64,000 nucleotides of DNA from Allobrachymonas chironomi DSM 19884 (GTDB taxonomy: Bacteria > Pseudomonadota > Gammaproteobacteria > Burkholderiales > Burkholderiaceae_C): positions 43,167-107,166 of the forward strand of contig NZ_KB894773.1 in assembly GCF_000374625.1 (NCBI RefSeq), given 5' to 3'. Under the pieces are notes generated by a model, which ran no database searches, was not told where the DNA came from, and was given only the letters and a program-made list of their open reading frames with translations. The position numbers and the translations under genes are program-made. Positions 55,252 to 64,000 of the stretch are shown piece by piece. Each line of letters begins with the position of its first letter. Position 1 is the stretch's first letter.

Positions 55252-57357
55252 TCAGGCCTTGAGGAACTCGGCCTTGCCGCCCAGCCAGCGCTCCAGATGG
55301 CGTTCGGCCAGCGTCGGGCACTGGCGCAGCATGACCGGGGCCCAGTGGCGCGCCCAGTCCAGCAGCAGGGCATCCTGCTCCAGATCGGCAAAACGCAGCA
55401 AGGGGCTGCCGCTCTGGCGCGCACCCAGCAGCTCTCCCGGGCCACGGATTTCCAGATCGCGCCGGGCAATCTCGAAGCCGTCGTTGGTCTCGGCCATCGC
55501 CATCAGGCGCGCCTTGGCGGTTTCGCTGACCCGGCCGGCCTCATTGGGCGCATACAGCAGCACGCAGGCGCTGGCGGCGGCACCGCGCCCGACCCGGCCG
55601 CGCAACTGGTGCAGCTGCGACAGGCCGAAGCGCTCGGCATGCTCGATCACCATCAGGCTGGCATTGGGCACGTCCACGCCGACCTCGATCACGGTGGTGC
55701 TGACCAGCACGCCGGTGTCACCGCCGGCAAAGGCGGCCATGATGGCCTTTTTCTCGGCCACCGGCAGCTTGGAATGCAGCAGCGCCACCTGCACGCCGGG
55801 CAGGGCTTCGCCAAGCTCCTCCCAGGTCTGCGTGGCGTTCTGCAGGTCCAGCGCCTCGCTTTCCTCGATCAGCGGGCAAACCCAGTAGACCTGCCGGCCC
55901 TGCGCCAGCTGCGCACCGATGCGCGCAATCACCTCGTCGCGCCGTTGCTGGCTGATCAGCCTGGTCAGCACCGGCGTGCGGCCCGGCGGCAATTCGTCGA
56001 TGGTGCTCACATGCAGATCGGCGTAGTAGCTCATGGCCAGCGTGCGCGGAATCGGCGTGGCGGTCATCATCAGCAGGTGCGGATCGGCCTGGCCGTCGGC
56101 ATCGGGCTGCATCTTGCTGCGCAAGGCCAGCCGCTGCGCCACGCCAAAGCGATGCTGCTCGTCGATGATGGCCAGCGCCAGCCGCTGGAACTGCACCTTG
56201 TCCTGGATCACCGCATGCGTGCCCACCACCAGCTGCGCCTCGCCGCTGGCAATGCGCTCCAGCATCTCGCGGCGCTCTTTCGTCTTCTGGCTGCCGGTGA
56301 GCCAGGCCACGCCCACGTTCAGCGGCGTCAGCCAGTCCAGCAGCTTGCGAAAATGCTGCTCGGCCAGGATTTCGGTCGGCGCCATCAGCGCGCACTGCCA
56401 GCCGGCATCGATACAAATCGCCGCCGCCAACGCAGCCACCACGGTCTTGCCCGATCCCACATCGCCCTGCAGCAGGCGGTGCATGGGCTGGCCGCGCTGC
56501 AAGTCCTGCGCGATTTCCTCGCAGACACGGCGCTGCGCCGCCGTCAGGCTGAACGGCAGCTGCGCCAGCAGCTGTTCATGCAGGCCGCCTTCGCGCAAGG
56601 GCAGGCGCGGCGCGCGCAGCTGCTCGCGTGCCAGATGCGCCTGGGCCTGCGACAACTGCTGCGCCAGCAGTTCCTCGGCCTTGAGCCGCAGCCAGGCCGG
56701 GTGGCTGCGGTCTTCCAGCGCCGCTACCGAGACATCGGGCGAGGGATGGTGCAGATAGTGCAGCGCCTGCGCCAGCGGCCAGGGCGGCTGACGCAGCTGC
56801 CGGCCCAGATCCTGCAAGGCTTCGGCCGGCACCGTCTCGGCCAGCAGCCCGGCCTGCTGCGCCCGCTCCAGCCCCGACAGCACGGCGCGCCGCAAGTAGG
56901 CCTGCGGCAGATTGCCGGATGAGGGGTAGACCGGCGTCAGTGCGTCAGGCAGTTCGCCGCCGGCCACGCGGAACGAGGGATGCAGCATGGTGCAGCCCAT
57001 GAAGCCGGTGCGGATTTCGCCGCGCAGCAGCACCCGCTTGCCTTCCGACAAGGCCTGCTGCTGGTTGGGATAGAAATTGAAGAAGCGTGCCGTGCAGACA
57101 TCCGTGCCATCGTCCACGGTCACGATCAGCTGGCGGCGCGGCCGGAACTGCAGCTCGCTGGACGTGACCACACCCTCAATCTGCGCCACCTCGCCCGGAC
57201 GCACATCGCGCAGCTTGACGATGCGCGTCTCGTCCTCGTAGCGCAACGGCACGTGCAGCGCAAAATCCATGGGGCGCACCAGGCCCAGCTTGCGCAGGGC
57301 TTTCTGCATGGGCGACAGGGGCTTGGCCGCCGGGGCGGCTGGCTGGGGTTGGGGCAT
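55252..57357 (-). CDS. recG: ATP-dependent DNA helicase RecG
   Basis: A 701-residue branched-DNA helicase that reverses stalled forks and resolves Holliday-junction intermediates. The N-terminal wedge/OB domain includes LHVPLRYEDETRIVKLRDVRPGEVAQIEG. The helicase core has Walker A LLQGDVGSGKTVVAALAAA, DEQH box AIIDEQHRFGV and motif VI QLRGRVGRGAAASACVLLY. The end is LERWLGGKAEFLKA. Length is typical. The 172-bp gap upstream is divergent with the TauD-like gene. Confidence 0.97.
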   Translation of the reverse strand: MPQPQPAAPAAKPLSPMQKALRKLGLVRPMDFALHVPLRYEDETRIVKLRDVRPGEVAQIEGVVTSSELQFRPRRQLIVTVDDGTDVCTARFFNFYPNQQQALSEGKRVLLRGEIRTGFMGCTMLHPSFRVAGGELPDALTPVYPSSGNLPQAYLRRAVLSGLERAQQAGLLAETVPAEALQDLGRQLRQPPWPLAQALHYLHHPSPDVSVAALEDRSHPAWLRLKAEELLAQQLSQAQAHLAREQLRAPRLPLREGGLHEQLLAQLPFSLTAAQRRVCEEIAQDLQRGQPMHRLLQGDVGSGKTVVAALAAAICIDAGWQCALMAPTEILAEQHFRKLLDWLTPLNVGVAWLTGSQKTKERREMLERIASGEAQLVVGTHAVIQDKVQFQRLALAIIDEQHRFGVAQRLALRSKMQPDADGQADPHLLMMTATPIPRTLAMSYYADLHVSTIDELPPGRTPVLTRLISQQRRDEVIARIGAQLAQGRQVYWVCPLIEESEALDLQNATQTWEELGEALPGVQVALLHSKLPVAEKKAIMAAFAGGDTGVLVSTTVIEVGVDVPNASLMVIEHAERFGLSQLHQLRGRVGRGAAASACVLLYAPNEAGRVSETAKARLMAMAETNDGFEIARRDLEIRGPGELLGARQSGSPLLRFADLEQDALLLDWARHWAPVMLRQCPTLAERHLERWLGGKAEFLKA

Positions 57358-57445
57358 GGGGGGATTCTGCCTGTTTTTGGCAACATTGCGCCCGTACGGG
57401 CACGGCAGGAATACCGACTACCGCTGTAGCACATGCCTTGGCACC

Positions 57446-57475
57446 TTGAGAGGTATACCACTCTTGGTTTAATAT
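57446..57475 (+). promoter_or_regulatory. Sigma-70 promoter with central palindrome for the TauD-like gene
   Basis: TTGAGA (57446-57451) and TAATAT (57470-57475) are spaced 18 bp. The spacer holds the perfect 8-bp palindrome GGTATACC (57452-57459) with extra flanking symmetry (AGAG and CTCT). A regulator bound there would block polymerase. The start codon is 55 bp downstream. Confidence 0.5.
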
Positions 57476-57529
57476 GACAGATTCGCCGCAGCATGCGGCC
57501 TGCCCCTTTCAGCCAGGAGATCCCGCGCC

Positions 57530-58531
57530 ATGAGCCTCATTCTGACCCAGCCCGTAACCGGCCCTTCAGCCTGGCAAGCCGCCGACGTTGCCCAACGCCA
57601 GGACGAATGGCTGCGCCCGCTCTCGTCCGAGGCGATTGCCGCGCTGGATGCCGCCCTGGCCGGACTGGAGGCACGCGGCCTGCGTTTCCCCCACTTCACC
57701 AAGGAAGATTTCCCGCTGGACGCCCTGGCCCCCGAGCTGGCACGCTGGTCCGAAGACCTGGAAAACGGTCTCGGCTTTCTGGTGGCGCGCGGCATTCCGG
57801 TAGAACGCTACACCGAAGAGCAGATCGATGCCGTCTGCTACGGCATCGGCCTGCATCTGGGCCGCCCGGTGCGCCAGAACCCCAAGGGCGACCTGCTCGG
57901 CAAGGTCCAGGCCGTGGGTGATGCCAGCGACAAGAACACCCGCGTCTACGAAACCAACCTCTACCTTCCCTACCACACCGATCCGTCCGACGTGGTGGGC
58001 CTGCTGTGCGTGCGCAAGGCCAGGGAAGGCGGCCTGTCCAGCCTGGTCAGCGTGGCTTCCATCTACAACGAGATCCTGGAAAAGCACCCCGAATACCTCG
58101 GCCTGTACTACAAGCGCTGGTACATGGCCCACCTGTGCCAGCCCACGCCGGCACTGACCGCGCTGTTCAGCTACCACCAGGGCAAGCTGAGCTGCCGCTA
58201 CCTGCGCCAGTACGTCGAGCTGGGCCACGAGATCATGGAGCTGCCGCTGTCGCAGGTAGAGATTCGCGCACTGGACATCCTCGATGACGTGATTGCCAAC
58301 CCCAACCACCGCATCGACATGATGCTGGAACCGGGCGACCTGCAACTGGCCAACAACAACGTGGTGCTGCACTCGCGCACCAGCTTTGTCGATCACGATA
58401 ACGTGGTCAAGGATGGCCGCAAGCTGCTGCGCCTGTGGCTGCAAATGCCCAACGCACGCGAGCATGGCGACGACTTCCCCGGCCGCAATGGCTTCCCGGA
58501 AACGCCGGAGATGCTGGCTGCGCTGGCCTGA
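57530..58531 (+). CDS. TauD/TfdA-family Fe(II)/2-oxoglutarate-dependent dioxygenase
   Basis: A 333-residue oxygenase. The metal triad is His149, Asp151 (YHTDPSD) and His281 (VVLHSRTSF). Arg301 in KLLRLWLQMP is the likely 2-oxoglutarate anchor. The fold and spacing fit the TauD/TfdA superfamily and resemble gamma-butyrobetaine-type members more than taurine dioxygenase itself. The oxidised substrate is unknown. The ATG at 57530 follows CAGGAGAT. It has its own promoter and no partner genes. The next plus-strand gene is queA, beyond the opposed fic gene. Confidence 0.85.
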   Translation: MSLILTQPVTGPSAWQAADVAQRQDEWLRPLSSEAIAALDAALAGLEARGLRFPHFTKEDFPLDALAPELARWSEDLENGLGFLVARGIPVERYTEEQIDAVCYGIGLHLGRPVRQNPKGDLLGKVQAVGDASDKNTRVYETNLYLPYHTDPSDVVGLLCVRKAREGGLSSLVSVASIYNEILEKHPEYLGLYYKRWYMAHLCQPTPALTALFSYHQGKLSCRYLRQYVELGHEIMELPLSQVEIRALDILDDVIANPNHRIDMMLEPGDLQLANNNVVLHSRTSFVDHDNVVKDGRKLLRLWLQMPNAREHGDDFPGRNGFPETPEMLAALA

Positions 58532-58559
58532 TCGACAGGATGGGCGGCGACAACGCCGC

Positions 58560-58608
58560 CATCATGTTGATTTTTGACTATAAATTTAACATGATGGAAA
58601 GCTCATGT
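58560..58608. repeat. Alternating CATGTT/AACATG inverted repeats in an AT-rich gap
   Basis: CATCATGTT (58560-58568) pairs with AACATGATG (58588-58596). AACATGA (58588-58594) also pairs with a downstream TCATGTT (58603-58609). The copies can form two alternative hairpins. The interval between the TauD-like and fic genes is much more AT-rich than its surroundings. The structure may end transcription from both sides or mark an insertion edge. Confidence 0.55.
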
Positions 58609-58630
58609 TAACTTCATGCACATCAGCCTT

Positions 58631-59716
58631 CTAACGCGAAAGCGCCTCAAAGAAGGCATCATTGATGAAGTAGTTTTCTCTCCATACCGTTTCTTCGCGT
58701 AGCAAGCCGGCGCTGACCAATGCGCGCAGGTACTTGGTGCAGGTCTGGCGTGTGCCCAGCCCAGCCTGTTCCAGGAACCGGACCTTACAGTAGGGATGAC
58801 GGAACACCACATCCAGAATACCGCGCACCGCCACCTTGGGCAATACACCCTGCGCCTGTTCGTGGGCCAGCTCCATCAGGGCCAACACCGCCTGGATACG
58901 CTCGCGGGTGACTTGCGCCATGCTTTCCACACCACGCAGCAGGTACAGCACCCAGGCTTCCCACTCCCCGCGCTCCGTCACACCTGACAAGCCCCGGTAA
59001 TACGCGCCCTTGTTCTCGATGATGTAGCGCGATAGGTAGAGGATGGGCACATCCAGCAAGCCCTCGCTCTGCATTTGCAGGATATTGAGGATACGCCCTA
59101 CCCGTCCATTGCCGTCAGGGAAAGGGTGAATCGCCTCAAACTGGTAGTGCGCCACTGCCATACGCACAAGCGGGTCCAGCTCCGACGGGCTGTTGATGAA
59201 CTGCTCAAGATTCGCCAATTTGTCACGAATGACGGTTTCACCTTCCGGCGGGCTGTAAATGATTTCCTTGGTAGCAGGGTTGGCCAGTCGCGTACCCGGC
59301 AAACGACGCACGCCGTCATCTGCCTGCTTCACAACCTGGTACAGCGCTTCGAACAAGCGCGTAGTCAACGGCAGGCCCTGTTCCACCCACTCATGCCCCT
59401 GCCAAAGCGCCTCCTGGTAGCGCAGTACCTCCTTGGTTTCCGGACTGGCACCCTCCCCGTCATTGGCAAAGCCACGAAACAGATCATCGTGCGTAGTGAC
59501 GATGTTCTCAATTTCGGAGGACAGCTTGGCTTCCTGCAGGCCAATTGCCTGAATCAATACGCCCTGATTGGGCAGCAGTTTTGCAGCCCCATTCAACTCG
59601 GCCAATGCGGTGCGGGCCGCGATCACCTGTTTCAACACAGCCTTGCTTTCCAGCTCCACTGGAGGCGGCAACAAGGGCAAGGCATTGTGGGGCTGGGTCC
59701 GATCAAAGGGTTTCAT
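58631..59716 (-). CDS. Fic-family AMP-transferase-like protein
   Basis: A 361-residue Fic protein. The catalytic motif HPFPDGNGRVGR is at residues 197-208 and is intact. The inhibitory-helix motif SSEIEN at 66-71 fits [S/T]-x-x-x-E-[G/N] and lies at the N-terminal side, so it is a class II, self-inhibited Fic protein. Its N-terminal DUF4172-like region and C-terminal winged helix (LEQAGLGTRQTCTKYLRALVSAGLL) match the common long bacterial Fic architecture. The target is unknown. The start at 59716 (MKPFDRTQ) has a weak GAG site; a GTG at 59740 is an alternative. The gene is noticeably AT-richer than its neighbours and lies between recG-side genes and queA, which suggests acquisition. Confidence 0.9.
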   Translation of the reverse strand: MKPFDRTQPHNALPLLPPPVELESKAVLKQVIAARTALAELNGAAKLLPNQGVLIQAIGLQEAKLSSEIENIVTTHDDLFRGFANDGEGASPETKEVLRYQEALWQGHEWVEQGLPLTTRLFEALYQVVKQADDGVRRLPGTRLANPATKEIIYSPPEGETVIRDKLANLEQFINSPSELDPLVRMAVAHYQFEAIHPFPDGNGRVGRILNILQMQSEGLLDVPILYLSRYIIENKGAYYRGLSGVTERGEWEAWVLYLLRGVESMAQVTRERIQAVLALMELAHEQAQGVLPKVAVRGILDVVFRHPYCKVRFLEQAGLGTRQTCTKYLRALVSAGLLREETVWRENYFINDAFFEALSR

Positions 59717-59762
59717 ACCGATCTCATGTATACAAAACACGCATATTTGAACATGACGATCT

Positions 59763-59800
59763 GGACATGTATAGAAGAAACCTGCCTTCTATACATGTCC
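59763..59800. repeat. Perfect 15-bp inverted repeat upstream of fic
   Basis: GGACATGTATAGAAG (59763-59777) and CTTCTATACATGTCC (59786-59800) pair without mismatch around 8 bases. It is 46 bp upstream of the fic start. A related ATGTATA copy occurs at 59726-59732. It is a likely operator or cruciform, with no T-run. The rest of the 292-bp fic-queA gap shows no gene. Confidence 0.75.
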
Positions 59801-60008
59801 GATGCCTGCCCCCTCAGACTTGCCCGATCCATCCACATCTGTCAGGCACAAGCCCTGCACGCGGAGCAGAGTGCCACTGGCCGAAGATCAGCCGGGCTAG
59901 CAAACTGCCGCATCCCTATTGCCCGCAATTTGTTTGCCGTGGACCAGAGGGCTTTCCCAGGCAGTGCCCCGCATGGGACAATCCTGCCTGCTTTCAACGC
60001 CTAGCCCC

Positions 60009-61073
60009 ATGCCCACCCCTGCCCGCCCCCACACCCTCAGCGATTTCGATTTCCACCTGCCGCCCGAGCTGATTGCCCAGCATCCGGCTGCCGAGCGCAC
60101 CGGCTCGCGCCTGCTCGATGGCCGTGCTGCCACGCCGGTGGACCGCCCGTTTACCGACCTCCCTGGCCTGCTGCAACCCGGCGACCTGCTGGTGTTCAAC
60201 GACACCCAGGTGGTCAAGGCGCGCCTGTTCGGCCACAAGGCCACTGGCGGCCAGCTGGAGCTGCTGGTGGAACGCGTGCTGCACGAACCGGATCTGCCGC
60301 ACACCGTGGCCGCGCACATGAAGGTGAGCAAAAAGCCGCAACCCGGTGCCGTGCTGGAGATGGACGGCGGTTTTAGCGCCACCCTGCTGGGCCGCTGGCC
60401 ACATGAGGACGGCCCGATCTACCGTTTCCAGTTCAGTGACGACCCGTACACGCTGATGGCGCAGCACGGCCATGTGCCGCTGCCGCCCTACATCACCCAC
60501 GGTGACGATGCCGAGGACGAGCGCCGCTACCAGACCGTGTTTGCACGCCACCCCGGTGCCGTGGCCGCACCGACGGCTGCCCTGCACTTTGACCAGCCGC
60601 TGCTGGACCAATTGCAGGCCATGGGCGTGGAACGTGCCCATGTCACGCTGCACGTGGGTGCCGGCACCTTCCAGCCGGTCAAGACCGAGAACATCGCCGA
60701 GCACGTGATGCACCACGAGCGCTACCATGTCCCGCCCGAGACCCAGGCCGCGATCGAAGCCTGCCGCACCCGTGGCTGCCGCATCGTGGCCGTGGGTACC
60801 ACCAGCGTGCGCGCGCTGGAAAGCTGGGCCGGCAGCGGCCAGCCCCGTGGCGATACCGACATCTTCATCACGCCTGGCTACCGCTTCCGCGTGGTGGACC
60901 TGATGCTGACCAACTTTCACCTGCCCAAGAGCACGCTGATGATGCTGGTCAGCGCCTTTGCCGGCTACGAGCACATCATGGCGCTGTACCAGCACGCGAT
61001 TGCGCAGCGCTACCGCTTCTTCAGTTATGGCGACTCCATGTTGCTGCAACGCAACATGGCTGACGACACCTGA
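60009..61073 (+). CDS. queA: S-adenosylmethionine:tRNA ribosyltransferase-isomerase QueA
   Basis: A 354-residue enzyme that adds the epoxycyclopentanediol ring to preQ1-modified tRNA in queuosine synthesis. Conserved stretches are [61 protein letters not shown] and [12 protein letters not shown], with [18 protein letters not shown]. It sits upstream of tgt with one small gene between them; both act in queuosine formation. The start at 60009 gives the family N-terminus (HTLSDFDF). Confidence 0.97.
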   Translation: MPTPARPHTLSDFDFHLPPELIAQHPAAERTGSRLLDGRAATPVDRPFTDLPGLLQPGDLLVFNDTQVVKARLFGHKATGGQLELLVERVLHEPDLPHTVAAHMKVSKKPQPGAVLEMDGGFSATLLGRWPHEDGPIYRFQFSDDPYTLMAQHGHVPLPPYITHGDDAEDERRYQTVFARHPGAVAAPTAALHFDQPLLDQLQAMGVERAHVTLHVGAGTFQPVKTENIAEHVMHHERYHVPPETQAAIEACRTRGCRIVAVGTTSVRALESWAGSGQPRGDTDIFITPGYRFRVVDLMLTNFHLPKSTLMMLVSAFAGYEHIMALYQHAIAQRYRFFSYGDSMLLQRNMADDT

Positions 61074-61126
61074 GCATTAGTCGCCAAGTCCTTGCATTAG
61101 TTCACACTTTTGCGGATGACAACAAG

Positions 61127-61154
61127 CTGACACCGGCCTCGGCTGATGCACAAT
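61127..61154 (+). promoter_or_regulatory. Candidate promoter of the small exported-protein gene
   Basis: CTGACA (61127-61132) and CACAAT (61149-61154) lie 16 bp apart, 27 bp before the small gene's ATG. Both are partial sigma-70 matches. Confidence 0.4.
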
Positions 61155-61180
61155 CAGCTGCATAACTGAAGGATAGTCAC

Positions 61181-61342
61181 ATGTTGTCTCTGTTTGGCCG
61201 TCTGGCCGCCGCCATGGTTTTCCTGCTGGGTTTCAGCGTTGTCACCGCGTGGGCGTGGGACAGCTCGGATCGTGCCGATGGCCGCACCGACATATCCCAG
61301 CCCAGGCTGGTCCAGACCAGCCAAGGCGCGTCGCAACAGTAA
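61181..61342 (+). CDS. 53-residue putative exported or membrane-anchored small protein
   Basis: A short open frame between queA and tgt. It starts with ATG at 61181 preceded by AAGGA at 7 bases, a good ribosome binding site. The N-terminus MLSLFGRLAAAMVFLLGFSV then VTAWAWDSSD forms a signal peptide or single membrane helix, followed by a polar tail ending QGASQQ. The binding site, hydrophobic segment and gene placement make it credible, though it is too short to match a family that I know. A weak promoter precedes it. No function is proposed. It could instead be spurious. Confidence 0.6.
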   Translation: MLSLFGRLAAAMVFLLGFSVVTAWAWDSSDRADGRTDISQPRLVQTSQGASQQ

Positions 61343-61374
61343 GCCTGCCGCTGCGCGCGATGCGCAGCACATGA

Positions 61375-62574
<1,200 letters not shown>

Positions 62575-62601
62575 GACCGGCCGGCTTCGGCAACTCCTGC
62601 G

Positions 62602-62637
62602 AAAAAGGCCTTCCACCCTGACGGGGGAAGGCCTTTT
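62602..62637. terminator. Bidirectional terminator between tgt and the peroxidase gene
   Basis: AAAAGGCCTTCC (62603-62614) pairs perfectly with GGAAGGCCTTTT (62626-62637) around 11 bases. The A and T ends make it function on both strands, for tgt (plus) and the peroxidase gene (minus). Confidence 0.88.
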
Positions 62638-62657
62638 GTCCGGGCAGGATCCGCTAC

Positions 62658-63731
62658 TTACTTGGCGAAGGGATCAGGACGCGGCGTGCTGTCGCCGGAA
62701 ACCGGCAGCTGCGGCAGCTCGAACTTCGGCTGGTCGCCGGTCAGCGTCTTCAGGAAGGCCACGATCTGGGCATTTTCCTCTGCGGTGAAGGTGCGGCCCA
62801 GCTGCAGCTTGCCCATGGTGTCCACGGCTTCGGTCAGCGTCATGGCGGCGCCATCGTGGAAGTAGGGGTAGGTCAGCTCGACGTTGCGCAGCGTCGGCAC
62901 CTTGAACAGGAAACGGTCCTGATCGGACTTGGTCACGTCCATGCGGCCCTGTGCCGTGTGGGCCGTCTTGTAGGCCTCGACCACACCCATTTTCTGGAAG
63001 GAAGCGCCACCCACGTTGGGGCCGTTGTGGCAGGCCACGCAACCGGCCGACTTGAACAGCTCGTAGCCCTTCAGCTCATCGGCAGTGATGGCGGAATCGT
63101 CACCCTTGAGCCACTTGTCGAAGCGGGAGTTGGGCGTGACCAGCGTTTCCTCGAAGGCCGCCAGGGCCGTGGTCACCTGGTCGATATCGATGCTGTCCTT
63201 CTTGAACACCGCCGTGAACTCCTGCTTGTAGCCCGGGATGGTTTCCAGCATGGCCACCGCCAGATCGTGCGTGAAGGCCATTTCCACCGGGTTGGCGATC
63301 GGGCCGCCGGCCTGTTCCTTCAGGTCCTTGGCACGGCCATCCCAGAACTGGGCGATGTTCAGGCTGGAGTTGAGCACGGTGGGCGAGTTGATGCCGCCCT
63401 TCTGCCAGCGGTCACCAATCGATGCCGCCAGGTTGTCACTGCCGCCCATGCTCAGGTTGTGGCAGGAGTTGCAGGACATGCCGCCGGAGCGGGACAGGCG
63501 GGGATCAAAAAACAGCTTCTTGCCCAGTTCCACCATGGCCGGGTCCTTGATCTCTGCTGCCGGAATCGGCTTGATCAGCTCGTTGCGGACCGTTGCGGCC
63601 TGGCTGGCTGCCGGTGCTGCCACCGATGCCGGAGCGCTGGCAGCAGCCGATGCGGCCGGAGCAGCAGGCGCGGCGGCCGGCTTCTGGTCATTGCCGCAGG
63701 CTGCCAGGCCCAGGGTCAGGGCGGTGATGAC
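62658..63731 (-). pseudogene. Di-heme cytochrome c peroxidase lipoprotein gene, start codon removed by transposon
   Basis: A remnant of 357 codons of a MauG/CcpA-type di-heme cytochrome c peroxidase, which would reduce hydrogen peroxide in the periplasm. Heme motifs are MSCNSCHNL and GCVACHNGPN. The substrate-region PTLRNVELTYPYFHDGA and the end RPDPFAK are present. The N-terminal remnant reads VITALTLGLAAC, the last part of a signal peptide with a lipobox, followed by a 35-residue Ala/Pro linker. The frame meets the transposon end at 63731/63732 and reaches an in-frame stop inside the terminal repeat. Only the start codon and probably fewer than ten residues are missing, along with the promoter. 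A GTG at 63623 could start translation but would omit the signal peptide. Confidence 0.88.
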
Positions 63732-63769
63732 GGGGTCGTCTCAGAAAACGGAAAATAAAGCACGCTAAG
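63732..63769. repeat. 38-bp terminal inverted repeat of a Tn21-type (Tn3-family) transposon
   Basis: The sequence begins GGGGTCGTCTCAGAAAACGG and ends GCACGCTAAG, the classic terminal repeat of the Tn21 subgroup. It abuts the truncated peroxidase gene. The five bases outside it, ATGAC (63727-63731), are the expected target-site duplication; its partner lies beyond the window. The tnpA stop codon falls inside this repeat, as is usual. Confidence 0.92.
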
Positions 63770-64000
63770 CCGGTTGCAGCGGCCGTAGCGGCCTGAACTT
63801 GCCCGCGCCGATCTTGGCGCTGCTGCGCCAGAGGTAATCGCCGGTCAGGTTGATGTGCTCCCAGCCGAGCGGCGACAGGTACTGCAACAGGCCGTCATCG
63901 ACGGCTTGACCGTGGCCACGCAAGGCGTTCGCGGCCCGCTCCAGATAGACCGTGTTCCATAGCACGATGGCCGCCGTCACCAGGTTGAGGCCGCTGGCCC
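63765..64000 (-). CDS. tnpA: Tn3-family transposase TnpA, C-terminal part (truncated by window edge)
   Basis: The last 77 codons of a DDE transposase of the Tn21 subgroup. The visible segment reads [20 protein letters not shown] at the window edge, then [22 protein letters not shown] and [11 protein letters not shown]. This carries the family's conserved C-terminal block around [11 protein letters not shown]. The gene reads towards the terminal repeat and stops within it. The upstream catalytic domain lies outside the window, so intactness cannot be judged. Confidence 0.93.
   Translation of the reverse strand, partial: ASGLNLVTAAIVLWNTVYLERAANALRGHGQAVDDGLLQYLSPLGWEHINLTGDYLWRSSAKIGAGKFRPLRPLQPA

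Larger units (their letters stand above)
63732..64000. mobile_element. Left end of a Tn21-type transposon, continuing past the window
   Basis: The terminal repeat and the 3' end of tnpA mark one border of the element. The rest, including resolvase, res site and any passenger genes, is outside the window. Confidence 0.9.

Noticed and set aside
58560..58608. CRISPR-like or transposon-end interpretation of the short repeats
   Set aside because: Only three short copies with unequal spacing and no transposase or cas gene nearby.

Overview
The window is 64 kb of GC-rich DNA (roughly 65% G+C by eye) from a betaproteobacterium, most likely order Burkholderiales and probably Comamonadaceae. The evidence is the gene content and gene styles: a complete aerobic phenylacetate (paa) operon, minCDE, queA-tgt, a NodT-type outer-membrane channel with MacAB, and LIV-type ABC transport paired with acyl-CoA ligases. 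FNR-like half-site palindromes, an NnrS protein, a DUF2249 protein and a di-heme peroxidase point to life at fluctuating oxygen and possibly nitric oxide. The genus cannot be fixed from the sequence alone. Most of the window is ordinary chromosome. Clear mobile DNA appears only at the right edge.

1-11 kb: a 3-hydroxybutyryl-CoA dehydrogenase, a glycine-rich lipoprotein, ribD with a methyltransferase, htpG behind a sigma-32-like promoter, an M48 lipoprotein peptidase, recQ, a DUF2249/zinc-binding protein pair and an aromatic-acid MFS transporter. 11.4-23.2 kb: one twelve-gene minus-strand operon in the order paaN-paaG-paaH-paaI-paaK-paaJ-(enoyl-CoA hydratase)-paaA-paaB-paaC-paaD-paaE. It has tight or overlapping junctions, a perfect FNR-type palindrome over its likely promoter and a strong terminator. 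Together the products activate phenylacetate to its CoA ester, epoxidise the ring, isomerise it to oxepin-CoA, oxidise the semialdehyde and run beta-oxidation to acetyl-CoA and succinyl-CoA. PaaN is the short form without the MaoC hydrolase domain, and no replacement is seen here.

23.4-34.6 kb: an RluF-like pseudouridine synthase with a long basic tail at its N-terminus, then a divergent Crp/Fnr-family regulator. Opposite the regulator is a seven-gene plus-strand cluster: acyl-CoA synthetase, LIV-type ATPase, two permeases, binding lipoprotein, second ATPase and a PaaK-like ligase with a degenerate P-loop. I read this as a regulated uptake-and-activation unit for an organic acid, with substrate unknown. 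34.6-46.6 kb: rdgC, a DsbA-like protein with tandem Cys repeats co-translated with a glutathione transferase, a zinc alcohol dehydrogenase, an Ldh2-family reductase, a MacAB/NodT efflux operon and minCDE.

46.7-61.1 kb: an ABC exporter, a HipA-family kinase fused to an HTH domain behind three phased 12-bp repeats, a glycosyltransferase, an MgtC/DUF4010 membrane protein, NnrS, a TauE-like exporter, a Nudix hydrolase and recG. After recG come a TauD-like dioxygenase and an AT-richer fic gene flanked by inverted repeats. The fic segment looks like an acquired insert before queA. 61-64 kb: a 53-codon exported small protein and tgt. A di-heme cytochrome c peroxidase lipoprotein gene follows, and its start codon has been cut off by a Tn21-type Tn3-family transposon. 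The transposon's terminal repeat and tnpA 3' end run to the window edge.

No rRNA, tRNA, CRISPR array or origin of replication was recognised.
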